Source: JAVBNO01 sp031551485
Lineage (GTDB): Bacteria; Bacillota; Clostridia; Oscillospirales; Ruminococcaceae
NCBI GenBank assembly: GCA_031551485.1
Contig: JAVBNO010000011.1
Location: 1 to 16,226, forward strand
Direction of reading: 5' to 3'
Length of the DNA: 16,226 nt
Under the pieces are notes generated by a model. It did not search any database. It was not told where the DNA came from and was given only the letters and a program-made list of their open reading frames with translations. Numbering within the stretch: the stretch's first letter is position 1; every line of letters starts with the position of its first letter. The translations under genes and the position numbers were made by a program. Below, piece by piece: positions 6,737 to 14,600 of this stretch.

Positions 6737-6751
6737 TAGTAATTATTCTAA
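6737..6751. promoter_or_regulatory. PerR/Fur-like box
   Basis: TAGTAATTATTCTAA matches the PerR consensus TTATAATNATTATAA at 11 of 14 defined positions. It lies directly after the ferritin -10, over the expected start of transcription. The two genes downstream, ferritin and peroxiredoxin, are classic PerR/Fur targets in Firmicutes. The region is AT-rich, so chance matches are possible. Confidence 0.5.
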
Positions 6752-6803
6752 ATAATAACGGCAAGATGATTGTCGCTGGAGGAAAAAAGAAAGGGGCTAT
6801 TTT

Positions 6804-7325
6804 ATGTTAAGCAAGTCAATCGCATCCGCACTTAACGATCAGGTAAACGCGGAACTATTCTCGGCTTATCTCTATTTGGACATGTCTTCTCAGGCAGACC
6901 GGATGGGCTTTAAGGGCATTGCCAACTGGCTGTACGTGCAGTTTCAGGAAGAGATGGCCCACGGCCTGCATATCCGCCAGTATATTTTGGAGCGGGGCGC
7001 CGAGGCCACCTACACCGATATCAAGGCCCCGACAGGGCCATACCAAAGCTTTTTACCGTTGTTTGAAAAGGTACTGGAGCATGAGCAATACGTGACCGCG
7101 CGCATTAACAAGATTGCTTCGTTGGCAATGGCGGAAGGCGACCATGCCACTTACAGCTTCATTGGCTGGTACGTTGACGAGCAGGTGGAAGAAGAGGCCA
7201 GCGCCGACGATATTGTACAGCGGCTGAAACATATGGGGGAAAATGCCGCCCTTCTTTACAACATGGATAAAGAGATGGCGGCCCGTGTATATATTGACCC
7301 CTTTGCCACCAGCGCCAAAGCATAG
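6804..7325 (+). CDS. Bacterial non-haem ferritin
   Basis: Iron-storage protein of 173 residues; 24 subunits would form a shell that oxidises Fe(II) and stores Fe(III) in the cytoplasm. All ferroxidase-centre residues known from E. coli FtnA fall at the same numbers: E17, E50, H53, E94, Q127 and E130. The sequence also shows the usual helix A start (ALNDQVNAELFSAYLYLDM) and helix B (ANWLYVQFQEEMAHGLHI). The length matches the FtnA-type family, and there is no haem-binding Met pattern of bacterioferritin that I can place. The ATG at 6804 has AAGGGG 7 bases upstream. A peroxiredoxin gene follows 79 bases later on the same strand. The promoter region holds a PerR/Fur-like box, which suggests control by iron or peroxide. 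Confidence 0.95.
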   Translation: MLSKSIASALNDQVNAELFSAYLYLDMSSQADRMGFKGIANWLYVQFQEEMAHGLHIRQYILERGAEATYTDIKAPTGPYQSFLPLFEKVLEHEQYVTARINKIASLAMAEGDHATYSFIGWYVDEQVEEEASADDIVQRLKHMGENAALLYNMDKEMAARVYIDPFATSAKA

Positions 7326-7348
7326 ACAACCCACGCCGAACCCAATGG

Positions 7349-7371
7349 CCGATGCTTTCGGTCTTATTCAT
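7349..7371 (+). terminator. Weak hairpin between ferritin and peroxiredoxin
   Basis: GGCCGA and TCGGTC form a 6-bp stem (one G-T pair) around TGCTT, followed by TTATT. No promoter is clear between it and the peroxiredoxin gene, so it may only lower read-through. Confidence 0.35.
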
Positions 7372-7404
7372 ATCATTTATTACATATGAAAAGGAGAGAT
7401 TGTG

Positions 7405-8076
7405 ATGGAAGAATATAACAAAATGCCTTTGATTGGTGACATGGCGCCGGCCTTTACGGCAAAAACAACCCAGGGCGACATCAATTTTCCTGCTGATTAC
7501 AAGGGCAAATGGGTGATTTTATTTTCGCATCCCGCCGATTTTACCCCCGTTTGCACCACAGAATTCATGACCTTTGCCACCATGGAAAAAGAGTTTAACG
7601 CGATGAATACGTATTTGGTGGGGTTGTCTGTTGACTCTTTGTATGCCCATATCGCATGGCTGCGGAAAATTCAGGATCTTGAGTGGAACGGCATGAAAAA
7701 TGTGGAGGTCAAATTCCCCCTGATTGAAGATATTCGCATGGATGTGGCCAAAATGTACGGCATGATTCAGCCGGGACAATCGAATACCCAGGCGGTGCGG
7801 GCAGTCTTTGTCATTGACCCCACCGGCAAAGTGCGCACCATTTTGTATTATCCCCTGACCACCGGGCGGAATTTTGATGAGATCAAACGGATTGTGCTGG
7901 CGCTGCAAAAGGCCGATAAAGACGCCTGCGCCACGCCGGCCAATTGGCAGCCCGGCGACGACGTGATTGTGCCCACGGCAGGGTCGTGCGGTGTGGCCAA
8001 AGAACGGATGGAAAGCGCAGACCCCAACCAGTATTGCCTGGATTGGTTTTTGTGTTTCCGCCGGGAAAAGAAATAA
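7405..8076 (+). CDS. Peroxiredoxin, Prx6/archaeal-type
   Basis: Thiol peroxidase that reduces hydrogen peroxide and organic peroxides in the cytoplasm. It has 223 residues from the ATG at 7405; a GTG one codon earlier (7402) is possible, but AAGGAG at 7391-7396 is better spaced for the ATG. The peroxidatic cysteine is C50 in the motif FTPVCTTEF, and the conserved region GQSNTQAVRAVFVIDPTGKVR is present. The long C-terminal arm marks the Prx6 subgroup (PANWQPGDDVIVPT). It ends with C195, C211 and C217; the 6-residue gap between the last two equals the C207-C213 pair of archaeal thioredoxin peroxidases, so a resolving cysteine is likely present. The gene is downstream of ferritin and probably shares its transcript, joining iron storage to peroxide removal. 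Confidence 0.94.
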   Translation: MEEYNKMPLIGDMAPAFTAKTTQGDINFPADYKGKWVILFSHPADFTPVCTTEFMTFATMEKEFNAMNTYLVGLSVDSLYAHIAWLRKIQDLEWNGMKNVEVKFPLIEDIRMDVAKMYGMIQPGQSNTQAVRAVFVIDPTGKVRTILYYPLTTGRNFDEIKRIVLALQKADKDACATPANWQPGDDVIVPTAGSCGVAKERMESADPNQYCLDWFLCFRREKK

Positions 8077-8103
8077 CGCTTTCTTCGTGTTTTTGTATAT
8101 TCC

Positions 8104-8148
8104 TACTACAAAGGACCTTCGGTACATAGCCGGGGGTCCTTTATAGTA
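8104..8148 (+). terminator. Long hairpin after the peroxiredoxin gene
   Basis: Arms 8104-8117 (TACTACAAAGGACC) and 8135-8148 (GGTCCTTTATAGTA) pair at 13 of 14 positions around a 17-base loop that has its own CGG/CCG pairing. It starts 27 bases after the stop. There is no run of T beyond TTT inside the stem, so it may work as a terminator or as an mRNA 3' end. Confidence 0.6.
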
Positions 8149-8458
8149 AGATGTTTTTATACTAATTGTAATTTCACGAAGATGATATATGCAATTCGTA
8201 TATATTATTGTTTTAGACAATGAACACTTTCTGAAAAAACAAATTATTACTATTTGTATATTTTTAAAAATTACATTTACTTATCGTATATATTTGTCAA
8301 GAAATCATTCATGCTAGATTTTTCTAGATACTATTACTGCTAGTATTTTTAATTTGGATAATTTTACATTTTGTATATTTAAGACTTTAGCGGCGGAGGG
8401 AATTTGAAGCAGAAGGAGGCGAAAAATAGGACATTTATACCTATTATAATATATATAC

Positions 8459-8486
8459 AAAAAAGGCGGGGATTCCCGCCTTTTTT
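8459..8486. terminator. Intrinsic terminator after rnr
   Basis: AAAAAA, GGCGGG (8465-8470), a 4-base loop, CCCGCC (8475-8480), TTTTTT. It has a T-run on both strands and lies 25 bases after the rnr stop on the minus strand, so it mainly ends that transcript. Confidence 0.93.
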
Positions 8487-8510
8487 GTATGGTTGAAAAT
8501 TGGTTGATGA

Positions 8511-10793
8511 TTATGGCCTCTTCTGGGACGGCTTGGGTTTTTTGTAGCCGGATTTTTGGGAGGCCGATTTCGGGGCACCCTTTTGAGAGCCGCCCGCGGT
8601 TTTGCCGCCTGAACTCTTGAATCCCGAATTTTTGGGGCCAGCATTTTTGGAGCCGGATTTGGGGCCGCGCCGGTCTTGGCGAGGAGGGCGCTGGTAGGAG
8701 TCAGCAGACTGGGATTGGGCCTTTGGCTGGAATCCGGGTTTGTTGGCGGGGGTGCCTGCAACGGGCAGGGCCCGCTCGCGGCCGCCGTAGGGGGCGGCGT
8801 TTGCACCCACTTCGACGCCGGGCAATTTAAAATCGACCTGGCCGGCGGAAACGTTGGCGGAGAGCACCTCGACGGTGATGGCTGCGCCAATGCGATAATT
8901 GCGGCCGCTGCGACGGTCGTTTAATTCGATGGGGCTGGGAATGGTGTATTCGCCTGCGGGTAGATTGTCCAAATGAATCAGACCTTCCACCGTATTGGGC
9001 AGTTCCACATAGATGCCGTGGGGGGCGATGCTGGAGATGACACCCTCGAAGGTTTGGCCAACGCGGCTTTGCATATATTCGGCGCGGTAGATAGCCTCGC
9101 AATCCCGTTCGGCTGTCATGGCGGCAATTTCGGTGGCGGTGGACTGGGCGGCGGCATCAACGACAAAGTTGCGGTAGCGTTTTTCAATATTGTCGCGGCG
9201 CATCCCGGTCAACTTGGCGGACATAATGCGGTGGATGACCAAATCGGGGTAGCGGCGTATAGGGGATGTGAAGTGGCTGTAGTGCTTAAGCACCAGGCCG
9301 AAGTGGCCGATACATTGGGGTTCATATTTGGCTTTGGCCATGCTGCGGAGCACCTGGTGGTTGACCACCTGCTCCAGAGGGGTGCCTTTGACCTCTTTGA
9401 GCACTGTCGCCAGTTGGGGGGAATCGATGGTGCCGGCATTATCGGGACGGAGGGCGGGCAAGCCCAATTGCCGAAGCAACTCGCCCAGGGCCGCGACACG
9501 GTCGGCGGCGGGCGGTTCGTGGACGCGGTAGACAAAGGGCAGCTCTTCCCTTTCGCCGAACAGGGCGGCACACTGGTTCGCCGTGAGCATAAATTCCTCG
9601 ATCATATTTTCGCTTTCGCCTTGGTGGCGGCGGAGGATTTCGGTGACGCGGCCCTGGGCATCCAAAACAAACTTGCTTTCACTGCTGGCCAGGTCGACAG
9701 CGCCGCGGGCCCGCTTTTTGCGATCTAGTAAGGCAGCCAGTTCTCGCATCAGGGAAAGGGTGGGCAGCATGAGGGCGTATTTCGTATTGACCTCTTTGGT
9801 GGCTGTGCCGTCAAAGATGGCGTTAATTTCGCTGTAGACGCCCTTGATTCGGGAACGGATTACCGTTTTCTGAAAGCGGAAGCTTTGGATGTCACCGGCG
9901 GCGTCCAACTCCATCAGAGCGGAGAAAGCCAACCGATCTTCATTGGGGTTGAGGGAACAGATACCATTGGAAAGGGCCGGTGGCAACATAGGAATAACGC
10001 TGTCCGCAAAATAGACGGAAGTGCCGCGGCGATAGGCCTCGGTATCCAGTTCGCTGCCGGGGGTGACATAATAACTGACATCGGCAATGTGGACGCCCAA
10101 GCGCCAGCCTTCAGCGCTTTTGGAGAGCGAGATGGCGTCGTCAATGTCTTTGGTATCGGCGCCGTCGATGGTGAAGATCATTTCATCCCGCAAATCGAGG
10201 CGGGCTTCCAATTCTTTGGGGTGAATGCCCGCCTGCTGCAGCCGGTCGGCTTCGGTGACGACGGCGGCGGGGAAAAAGCGGCGCATATCGGCAGCGGCCA
10301 GCACCGCTTCGCAGCAGCTGGCGGCACGGTCGGCGGCGCCAAAGACTTTGGTGATGGCGGCGCGGTGCTCGAAATGGCTGGTGCCCCGCTTTTGGATGAC
10401 AGCCAACACTTTTTCGCCTGCCCGGGCGCCGGCGGTTTTGCCTTTTGCAATGACAATGGGAAACCGGAACAGCTTGTCCGGATGGATGACGTCTTTGCCA
10501 TCCTCTTGATAGTATATGCCGGTAAAGGTGGGATCGGCGGGCTGGGTAATGCGGATGACTTCGCCCTCCAGCAGTTCGCCTTTGCCGGGGCGGGTGCGGA
10601 TTTCCACTTTATCACCGGGCATGGCACCCATTAGTTGGCGGCCGGAGATAAATACATCGGCAGATTGGCCGTCAGCAGGCCGGGCAAAGCCGTAGGTGGA
10701 ATTGACTTTGACAATGGTGGCCTCCGTGACGGATTTGGACTGGGGTTTTGGATTTTCGCGCTTTTCGCGCGTTGGGGTAAACCTTTTTTTCAT
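8511..10793 (-). CDS. rnr: Ribonuclease R
   Basis: Processive 3'-5' exoribonuclease that degrades structured RNA and acts in trans-translation and rRNA quality control in the cytoplasm. It has 760 residues. In order: a basic head, cold-shock domains (about 22-80 and 85-155), the RNB catalytic domain (about 200-530) with the metal-binding aspartates in IDGADTKDIDDAI (D210, D216, D218, D219), an S1 domain (about 575-655, VGQTFEGVISSIAPHGIYVELP), and a Lys/Ser/Gly-rich tail from about 700 to the end. The N-terminal helix-turn-helix of the E. coli enzyme is absent, as in many Firmicutes. The ATG (10793-10791) has GGGAG 6 bases upstream. The gene lies behind secG, a common Firmicute order, but smpB, often next, is replaced by a terminator. 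A complete terminator also precedes it, so expression may rely on read-through. Confidence 0.96.
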   Translation of the reverse strand: MKKRFTPTREKRENPKPQSKSVTEATIVKVNSTYGFARPADGQSADVFISGRQLMGAMPGDKVEIRTRPGKGELLEGEVIRITQPADPTFTGIYYQEDGKDVIHPDKLFRFPIVIAKGKTAGARAGEKVLAVIQKRGTSHFEHRAAITKVFGAADRAASCCEAVLAAADMRRFFPAAVVTEADRLQQAGIHPKELEARLDLRDEMIFTIDGADTKDIDDAISLSKSAEGWRLGVHIADVSYYVTPGSELDTEAYRRGTSVYFADSVIPMLPPALSNGICSLNPNEDRLAFSALMELDAAGDIQSFRFQKTVIRSRIKGVYSEINAIFDGTATKEVNTKYALMLPTLSLMRELAALLDRKKRARGAVDLASSESKFVLDAQGRVTEILRRHQGESENMIEEFMLTANQCAALFGEREELPFVYRVHEPPAADRVAALGELLRQLGLPALRPDNAGTIDSPQLATVLKEVKGTPLEQVVNHQVLRSMAKAKYEPQCIGHFGLVLKHYSHFTSPIRRYPDLVIHRIMSAKLTGMRRDNIEKRYRNFVVDAAAQSTATEIAAMTAERDCEAIYRAEYMQSRVGQTFEGVISSIAPHGIYVELPNTVEGLIHLDNLPAGEYTIPSPIELNDRRSGRNYRIGAAITVEVLSANVSAGQVDFKLPGVEVGANAAPYGGRERALPVAGTPANKPGFQPKAQSQSADSYQRPPRQDRRGPKSGSKNAGPKNSGFKSSGGKTAGGSQKGAPKSASQKSGYKKPKPSQKRP

Positions 10794-10811
10794 TGGACTC
10801 TCCCTTTTTTG

Positions 10812-10845
10812 TGAAAAAAAGCCCTGCTCAGATCACGAGCAGGGC
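10812..10845 (-). terminator. Intrinsic terminator between secG and rnr
   Basis: On the minus strand GCCCTGCTC, a 7-base loop, GAGCAGGGC, then a T-run (AAAAAAA at 10814-10820 on the plus strand). The 9-bp stem is perfect. It starts 23 bases after the secG stop and ends only some 15 bases before the rnr ribosome binding site. Confidence 0.92.
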
Positions 10846-10867
10846 TTGCGGTCGTCTTTATCGTGGA

Positions 10868-11122
10868 TCAGGCGCCGTACACGTTAAACGCATAGACAGC
10901 CAATGTGATGACAAAAAACACAACGGCCAATATTTTGGTAAGGCGGACCAACATGGCTTCGTAAGTGCGGCCGGAGTTTTGGCCAAAGAAAGAATCCATT
11001 CCGCCGCCGCCCGCCAGCGAGGACATGGCGTCGCCTTTGGATTTTTGCATGGAGATAACGATGACGATGAGAACACAGGTGATCACCATAATAATTGCGC
11101 CGACGATTTCAATTACGCTCAT
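10868..11122 (-). CDS. secG: Preprotein translocase subunit SecG
   Basis: Small membrane subunit of the SecYEG protein-export channel, which aids translocation driven by SecA. It has 84 residues from the ATG at 11122-11120, with GGAGGT 9 bases upstream. It shows the two expected transmembrane helices (about 4-24, VIEIVGAIIMVITCVLIVIV, and 62-80, LTKILAVVFFVITLAVYAF) joined by the conserved cytoplasmic loop MQKSKGDAMSSLAGGG followed by FFG. A longer frame begins upstream (11293), but it would start before the promoter and adds a non-hydrophobic head, so it is not used. Transcription likely starts about 80 bases upstream, and rnr follows on the same strand. Confidence 0.94.
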   Translation of the reverse strand: MSVIEIVGAIIMVITCVLIVIVISMQKSKGDAMSSLAGGGGMDSFFGQNSGRTYEAMLVRLTKILAVVFFVITLAVYAFNVYGA

Positions 11123-11202
11123 TTTTATTTTACCTCCGAAAACTGCTTTTTGCCCTGTGCGGCGCAGCAGCCATCCAAACATATTTCTTTTGAGACTTAT
11201 TG

Positions 11203-11231
11203 ATTTTAGCACATTTGGAGCGGCTTTGCAA
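11203..11231 (-). promoter_or_regulatory. Promoter of secG (and perhaps rnr)
   Basis: On the minus strand TTGCAA (11231-11226) and TAAAAT (11208-11203) are 17 bases apart, with TGC just before the -10 (extended -10). It lies 80 bases upstream of the secG start. Confidence 0.75.
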
Positions 11232-11301
11232 GGGTTAATTTGCCGAGAACAGGCATTGTCGGTGTGCGGGGGCGTGGCGCGGGCGGCGTACAATTATGTA
11301 A

Positions 11302-11324
11302 GGCAGGGGCCAAGGCCCACTGCC
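11302..11324. other. GC-rich hairpin
   Basis: GGCAGGGGCC pairs with GGCCC-A-CTGCC with one bulged A and a 2-base loop. There is no T-run on either side, so it is not a normal terminator. It lies between the divergent secG and LRR promoters. Confidence 0.5.
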
Positions 11325-11338
11325 CATGGCTTATCCCA

Positions 11339-11363
11339 CGAAAATAGTGCAAACGCATTTTCG
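11339..11363. other. Second hairpin, 7-bp stem
   Basis: CGAAAAT (11339-11345) and ATTTTCG (11357-11363) are perfect complements around the loop AGTGCAAACGC. Weaker pairing of TATC with GATA could extend it outward. The role is unknown. Confidence 0.45.
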
Positions 11364-11532
11364 CTTGTGAGATAGACCAAGATTAGTGTACGCAACGTAT
11401 TTTAGATTATGCAGAAGTTTGAAAATCTCCCTTTGTAGACATTACTTTATGTAAATTATCTTGAAAAGTTGAAAAAAAGTTGAAAAAATCACATAAATGT
11501 TTGATTTTCTTTAATTATTTTGTTTTTTACTG

Positions 11533-11561
11533 TTGATTTTGGTCGGAAATTGTTGTAAAAT
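11533..11561 (+). promoter_or_regulatory. Probable promoter of the giant LRR gene
   Basis: TTGATT (11533-11538) and TAAAAT (11556-11561) are spaced by 17 bases. The start of transcription would be near 11568, giving a leader of about 84 bases. Confidence 0.6.
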
Positions 11562-11569
11562 TATTACAA
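11553..11569. promoter_or_regulatory. Inverted repeat over the -10 box (possible operator)
   Basis: TTGTAA and TTACAA are perfect 6-base arms around AATTA. The repeat covers the predicted -10 and runs to the transcription start, where a bound repressor would block RNA polymerase. Confidence 0.5.
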
Positions 11570-11651
11570 TATATACAATTTGTCAATTTTTATGGTCGTC
11601 TGGCATGAATGAGGAGTGTCATACGATCACTTCTTTACTGGAGGGATAATT

Positions 11652-14600
11652 TTGAAGAGCAAGCTTTTCATTCTGATCGTGGCGGTTGCTATTTTGGTAA
11701 CCGCTGTGGTCGCAACAGCAGCACCGCCCAGCAACGCGGGCGGGATGCTGACGGTTATCGGGCAATCTTGTACGTTAGGCGCCAGTTGCGCCATCGGCGG
11801 ATCCCATGATGTTGGGCCGTGGACAGTGACGATTAATTCCGGTGCCACCGGAGCGATCAATGTCACTTCGCCGACCAGCGCATGCGCCGACGACGACCCC
11901 ACGGCCTCTTTGGCCGGCTTTGCCAACCTGACAGGGGTCGTTACCCTTACCATCGGTACAAGTATTGATGCCGACGAACCATTCGTGGCGGGCAGCGGTT
12001 TGACTGCACTGACACTGGTGGACAACGGCGGCAGTATTTCATCGGTGGATTTGAGCGCCTCTGCCGGATTGACAGCGGTGAATGTGAGCGGCAATGCCAA
12101 CATCACCAGCCTTGATTTGCCGTCGAGCAGCGCCAGCTTGGCTTCGGTGAATGTGTCCGGTACCGGCGTCACCCATTTGACGATGGGCGGACTTGCCGCC
12201 GTACCGACGATTACGGGCAGCAACCTGAACGTTGTCATGAGTGGCAACGTGGGGAACACCCTGACGCTGAGTAACACCGGCATTACGTCTTTGGATATCA
12301 GCGGTATGACCGGGCTGACAACCGTCAATGTGAGCGGCTGCACCAATTTGAACAGCTTGGTACTGCCCGCATCGGGTCTGACAGCTTTGAATGTAAACGG
12401 ATGTTCCGGCCTTACCGGCGCTTTAAACCTTTCGGGACATACCGGTCTGTCGGCTTTGGATGTCGGGGGTACGGGAATCTCCTCCGTAACGGCGTCGGCA
12501 GCCGATTTGGCGACTGTAGCGTTGGGTAACAACACCACCAGCCTTACTTTAAACGGCCTGACTGCCGCGGCGCCCGCTTATCCCACCATTACAGGCGGGC
12601 CGACGGCCAATAACCTGGCTGTCACCATGAGCGGCGATGTGGGCACCAGCCTGACGCTGGCGAACACCCACATTGGGACTTTGGACATGAGCGGTCTGAC
12701 CGGGCTGACGACTGTCAGTTTAAATGGCTGCACCAACTTGACCAATCTGACTTTGGCATCCGGGATTGTGAACCTGAACATTAGCGGCACCGCAATTCAG
12801 ACATTGACGGCGACCGGCCCGAATGCATTGCAGTCGGTGACGCTCCCTACTTCCATTAAAACGGTAAATTTACAAAATTCCGCTAATTTGACAAGCGTTA
12901 CTTTTCCAAACCCGGCCCCCAATGTAACGTCGGTGAATTTGGGCGGCACACATGTGGGCAATGTCACCATCAATGGTGCTGCCGCCAATATTAGTACGCT
13001 GACTTTACCGGCGGCTACTTATCTGACCACATTGGATTTGACAGGCTGCACCAATCAAACCACCATGCCGAGCCTGGCCGGTTACACCAATCTGGCAACC
13101 TTGAAACTTGGGGGCACAAAAATTACCACGGTTAACGTAACCAACTCCACTGCTTTGACAAGCGCGAATGTCACACTGCCCACAACGTTGACAAGCCTGA
13201 CAATGACCGGCTGTACCAATGCGGGCATGACCACATTAAACGTGGCTGCTATGCCAAACCTTGCCACCGTGAACCTGACAAACAGCAGCAATATGGCCAC
13301 CGTCACCTTTCCCAGTCCGGCAACCAAGCTGACGACTGTCAACCTGACCGGCACAAAGGTGGCGCCGGTGACCATTAACGGAACCGGCACGACTGCTCCT
13401 ACCACTGTTACATTGCCGAACTATACGACATCGTCACCTACTGCCGTTGTAACGCTTACGGGCTTTTTCAACCTGACCGTTAACAATTTGGCGACGATTA
13501 ATAATTTGGGCGCTTTGGATTTGCACGGTTCTACTTTAAACGCCTTCAGTTTGCCCACCACAGCAACTGGCAATATTAAATCGACGCTTGCTACGTTGAA
13601 CCTGAACGGCTGCACTGGCGTTGCCAGTCCCTTTACGGCCAACGGGTATACCGCGCTGGCCACTTTGGATTTGGGCGCGACAGCCGTAACCCAAGTATCG
13701 ATTACCGGCGATCCGGCGCTGACAGACGCAGGCCTGACCCTGCCCGCATCCGGCCTGACCCATCTGGCGCTGGTGGACTGCGACGCTTTGAACACGGTGA
13801 ATGTGACCGCGCAGGCCGCCACGCTGAAAGAGCTGGATTTGCATGACAGCGGTGCTATTGCCACCGTCACCTTCCCCGCCGCGCCCGCGGCAATGCCTGC
13901 TTTGGAAAAAGTGGATCTGGGCGGGACGGTCGTCACTTCCGTCGCCATTAACGGCTCTGCCGCTGCGGCGGGACTGGCTGTAACCGTGCCCACCACCCCC
14001 ACCTCTATTGCGGTGACGAATACGACCGGCGCAGGCGGTTTGCGCTTTACCGGGCTGGACGCCGTTACCAACCTGCAAACGTTGGATTTGCACGGCTCCA
14101 CCATGGGCGGCGCGCCTTTTAACCCCCCTGTAACATCTGTTTATCCCGGTACGACTGTGCCCAACACATTGGTGACATTGGATTTGCACGATTGTAAAAA
14201 CATTGCAAATCCTTTGGATTTGACCGGATATAAGGCTTTGCAGAATCTTAATTTAAGCGGGATCATGGCGCCGCTGTTGTCCGGTTTGTTCATTGACATT
14301 GCGAGTTTGGCTCAACCGAATGTTCTGTTGCCCAGAACGCTGACCGACTTGACCATTCGGGATGTTGCCGCGACTGCCGTGTCGCTGCCTTTGGTAAAAT
14401 GGGAGCTTGACCCGGACATTTTCCTGCGGCTGAAGAATTTGATCATCGACTGTGACATTTTGGACATTAAGCCAAACGCTTTCCCGGCTTGTGTTCATTT
14501 GGAAACGCTTGACTTGACAAAGTGCGCTTCGATGACAGCCATTGGCGACGGCGCTTTTGACGGCGGCATTGCCTTAAAACAAATTATTTGGCCAACCGCC

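Larger units (their letters stand above)
6361..6803. other. Divergent intergenic region between PTS IIA and ferritin
   Basis: 443 bases without a credible gene. The left part holds a modest minus-strand promoter for the PTS pair. The right part is AT-rich and holds a perfect inverted repeat (6623-6636), the ferritin promoter and a PerR/Fur-like box. A plus-strand reading frame that crosses the left part runs antisense to the IIA gene and has no ribosome binding site. Confidence 0.75.
8077..8510. other. AT-rich non-coding island between peroxiredoxin and rnr
   Basis: 434 bases between two converging genes. The first part is the peroxiredoxin hairpin and the last part the rnr terminator. Between about 8149 and 8458 the DNA is strongly AT-rich and contains several short inverted repeats: an imperfect 21-base one at 8255-8275, CTAGA/TCTAG at 8314-8327, ATACTA/TAGTAT at 8328-8346, and AATAGG/CCTATT at 8425-8445. 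A purine-rich stretch with AAGGAGG (8391-8424) looks like a ribosome binding site but no start codon or frame follows. I see no gene. Confidence 0.7.
11294..11651. other. Structured, AT-rich region upstream of the giant LRR gene
   Basis: 358 bases without a convincing gene. The first 80 bases are GC-richer and hold two hairpins. The rest is very AT-rich with A-tracts (the phrase AAAGTTGAAAAA occurs twice around 11463-11487), and ends with the promoter, an inverted repeat and an 84-base untranslated leader. No known riboswitch consensus was recognised. Confidence 0.65.

Noticed and set aside
7519..8220. 233-codon minus-strand frame opposite the peroxiredoxin gene
   Set aside because: It is antisense to a clear peroxiredoxin and begins in the AT-rich hairpin region without start signals.
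8200..8460. CRISPR array or transposon end in the AT-rich island
   Set aside because: There are no regularly spaced direct repeats, no transposase fragment and no paired terminal repeats.
8973..10634. Plus-strand frames of about 250 codons opposite rnr
   Set aside because: RNase R on the minus strand is certain; these frames are Gly/Ala/His-rich shadows caused by its GC-rich codon pattern.
11123..11293. Longer N-terminus for SecG
   Set aside because: The added part lies upstream of the good promoter and ribosome binding site, and SecG normally begins directly with its first helix.
11294..11640. Riboswitch (c-di-GMP or cobalamin type) upstream of the LRR gene
   Set aside because: Hairpins are present, but none of the conserved core sequences of these classes could be found, and the structures lie upstream of the predicted transcription start.
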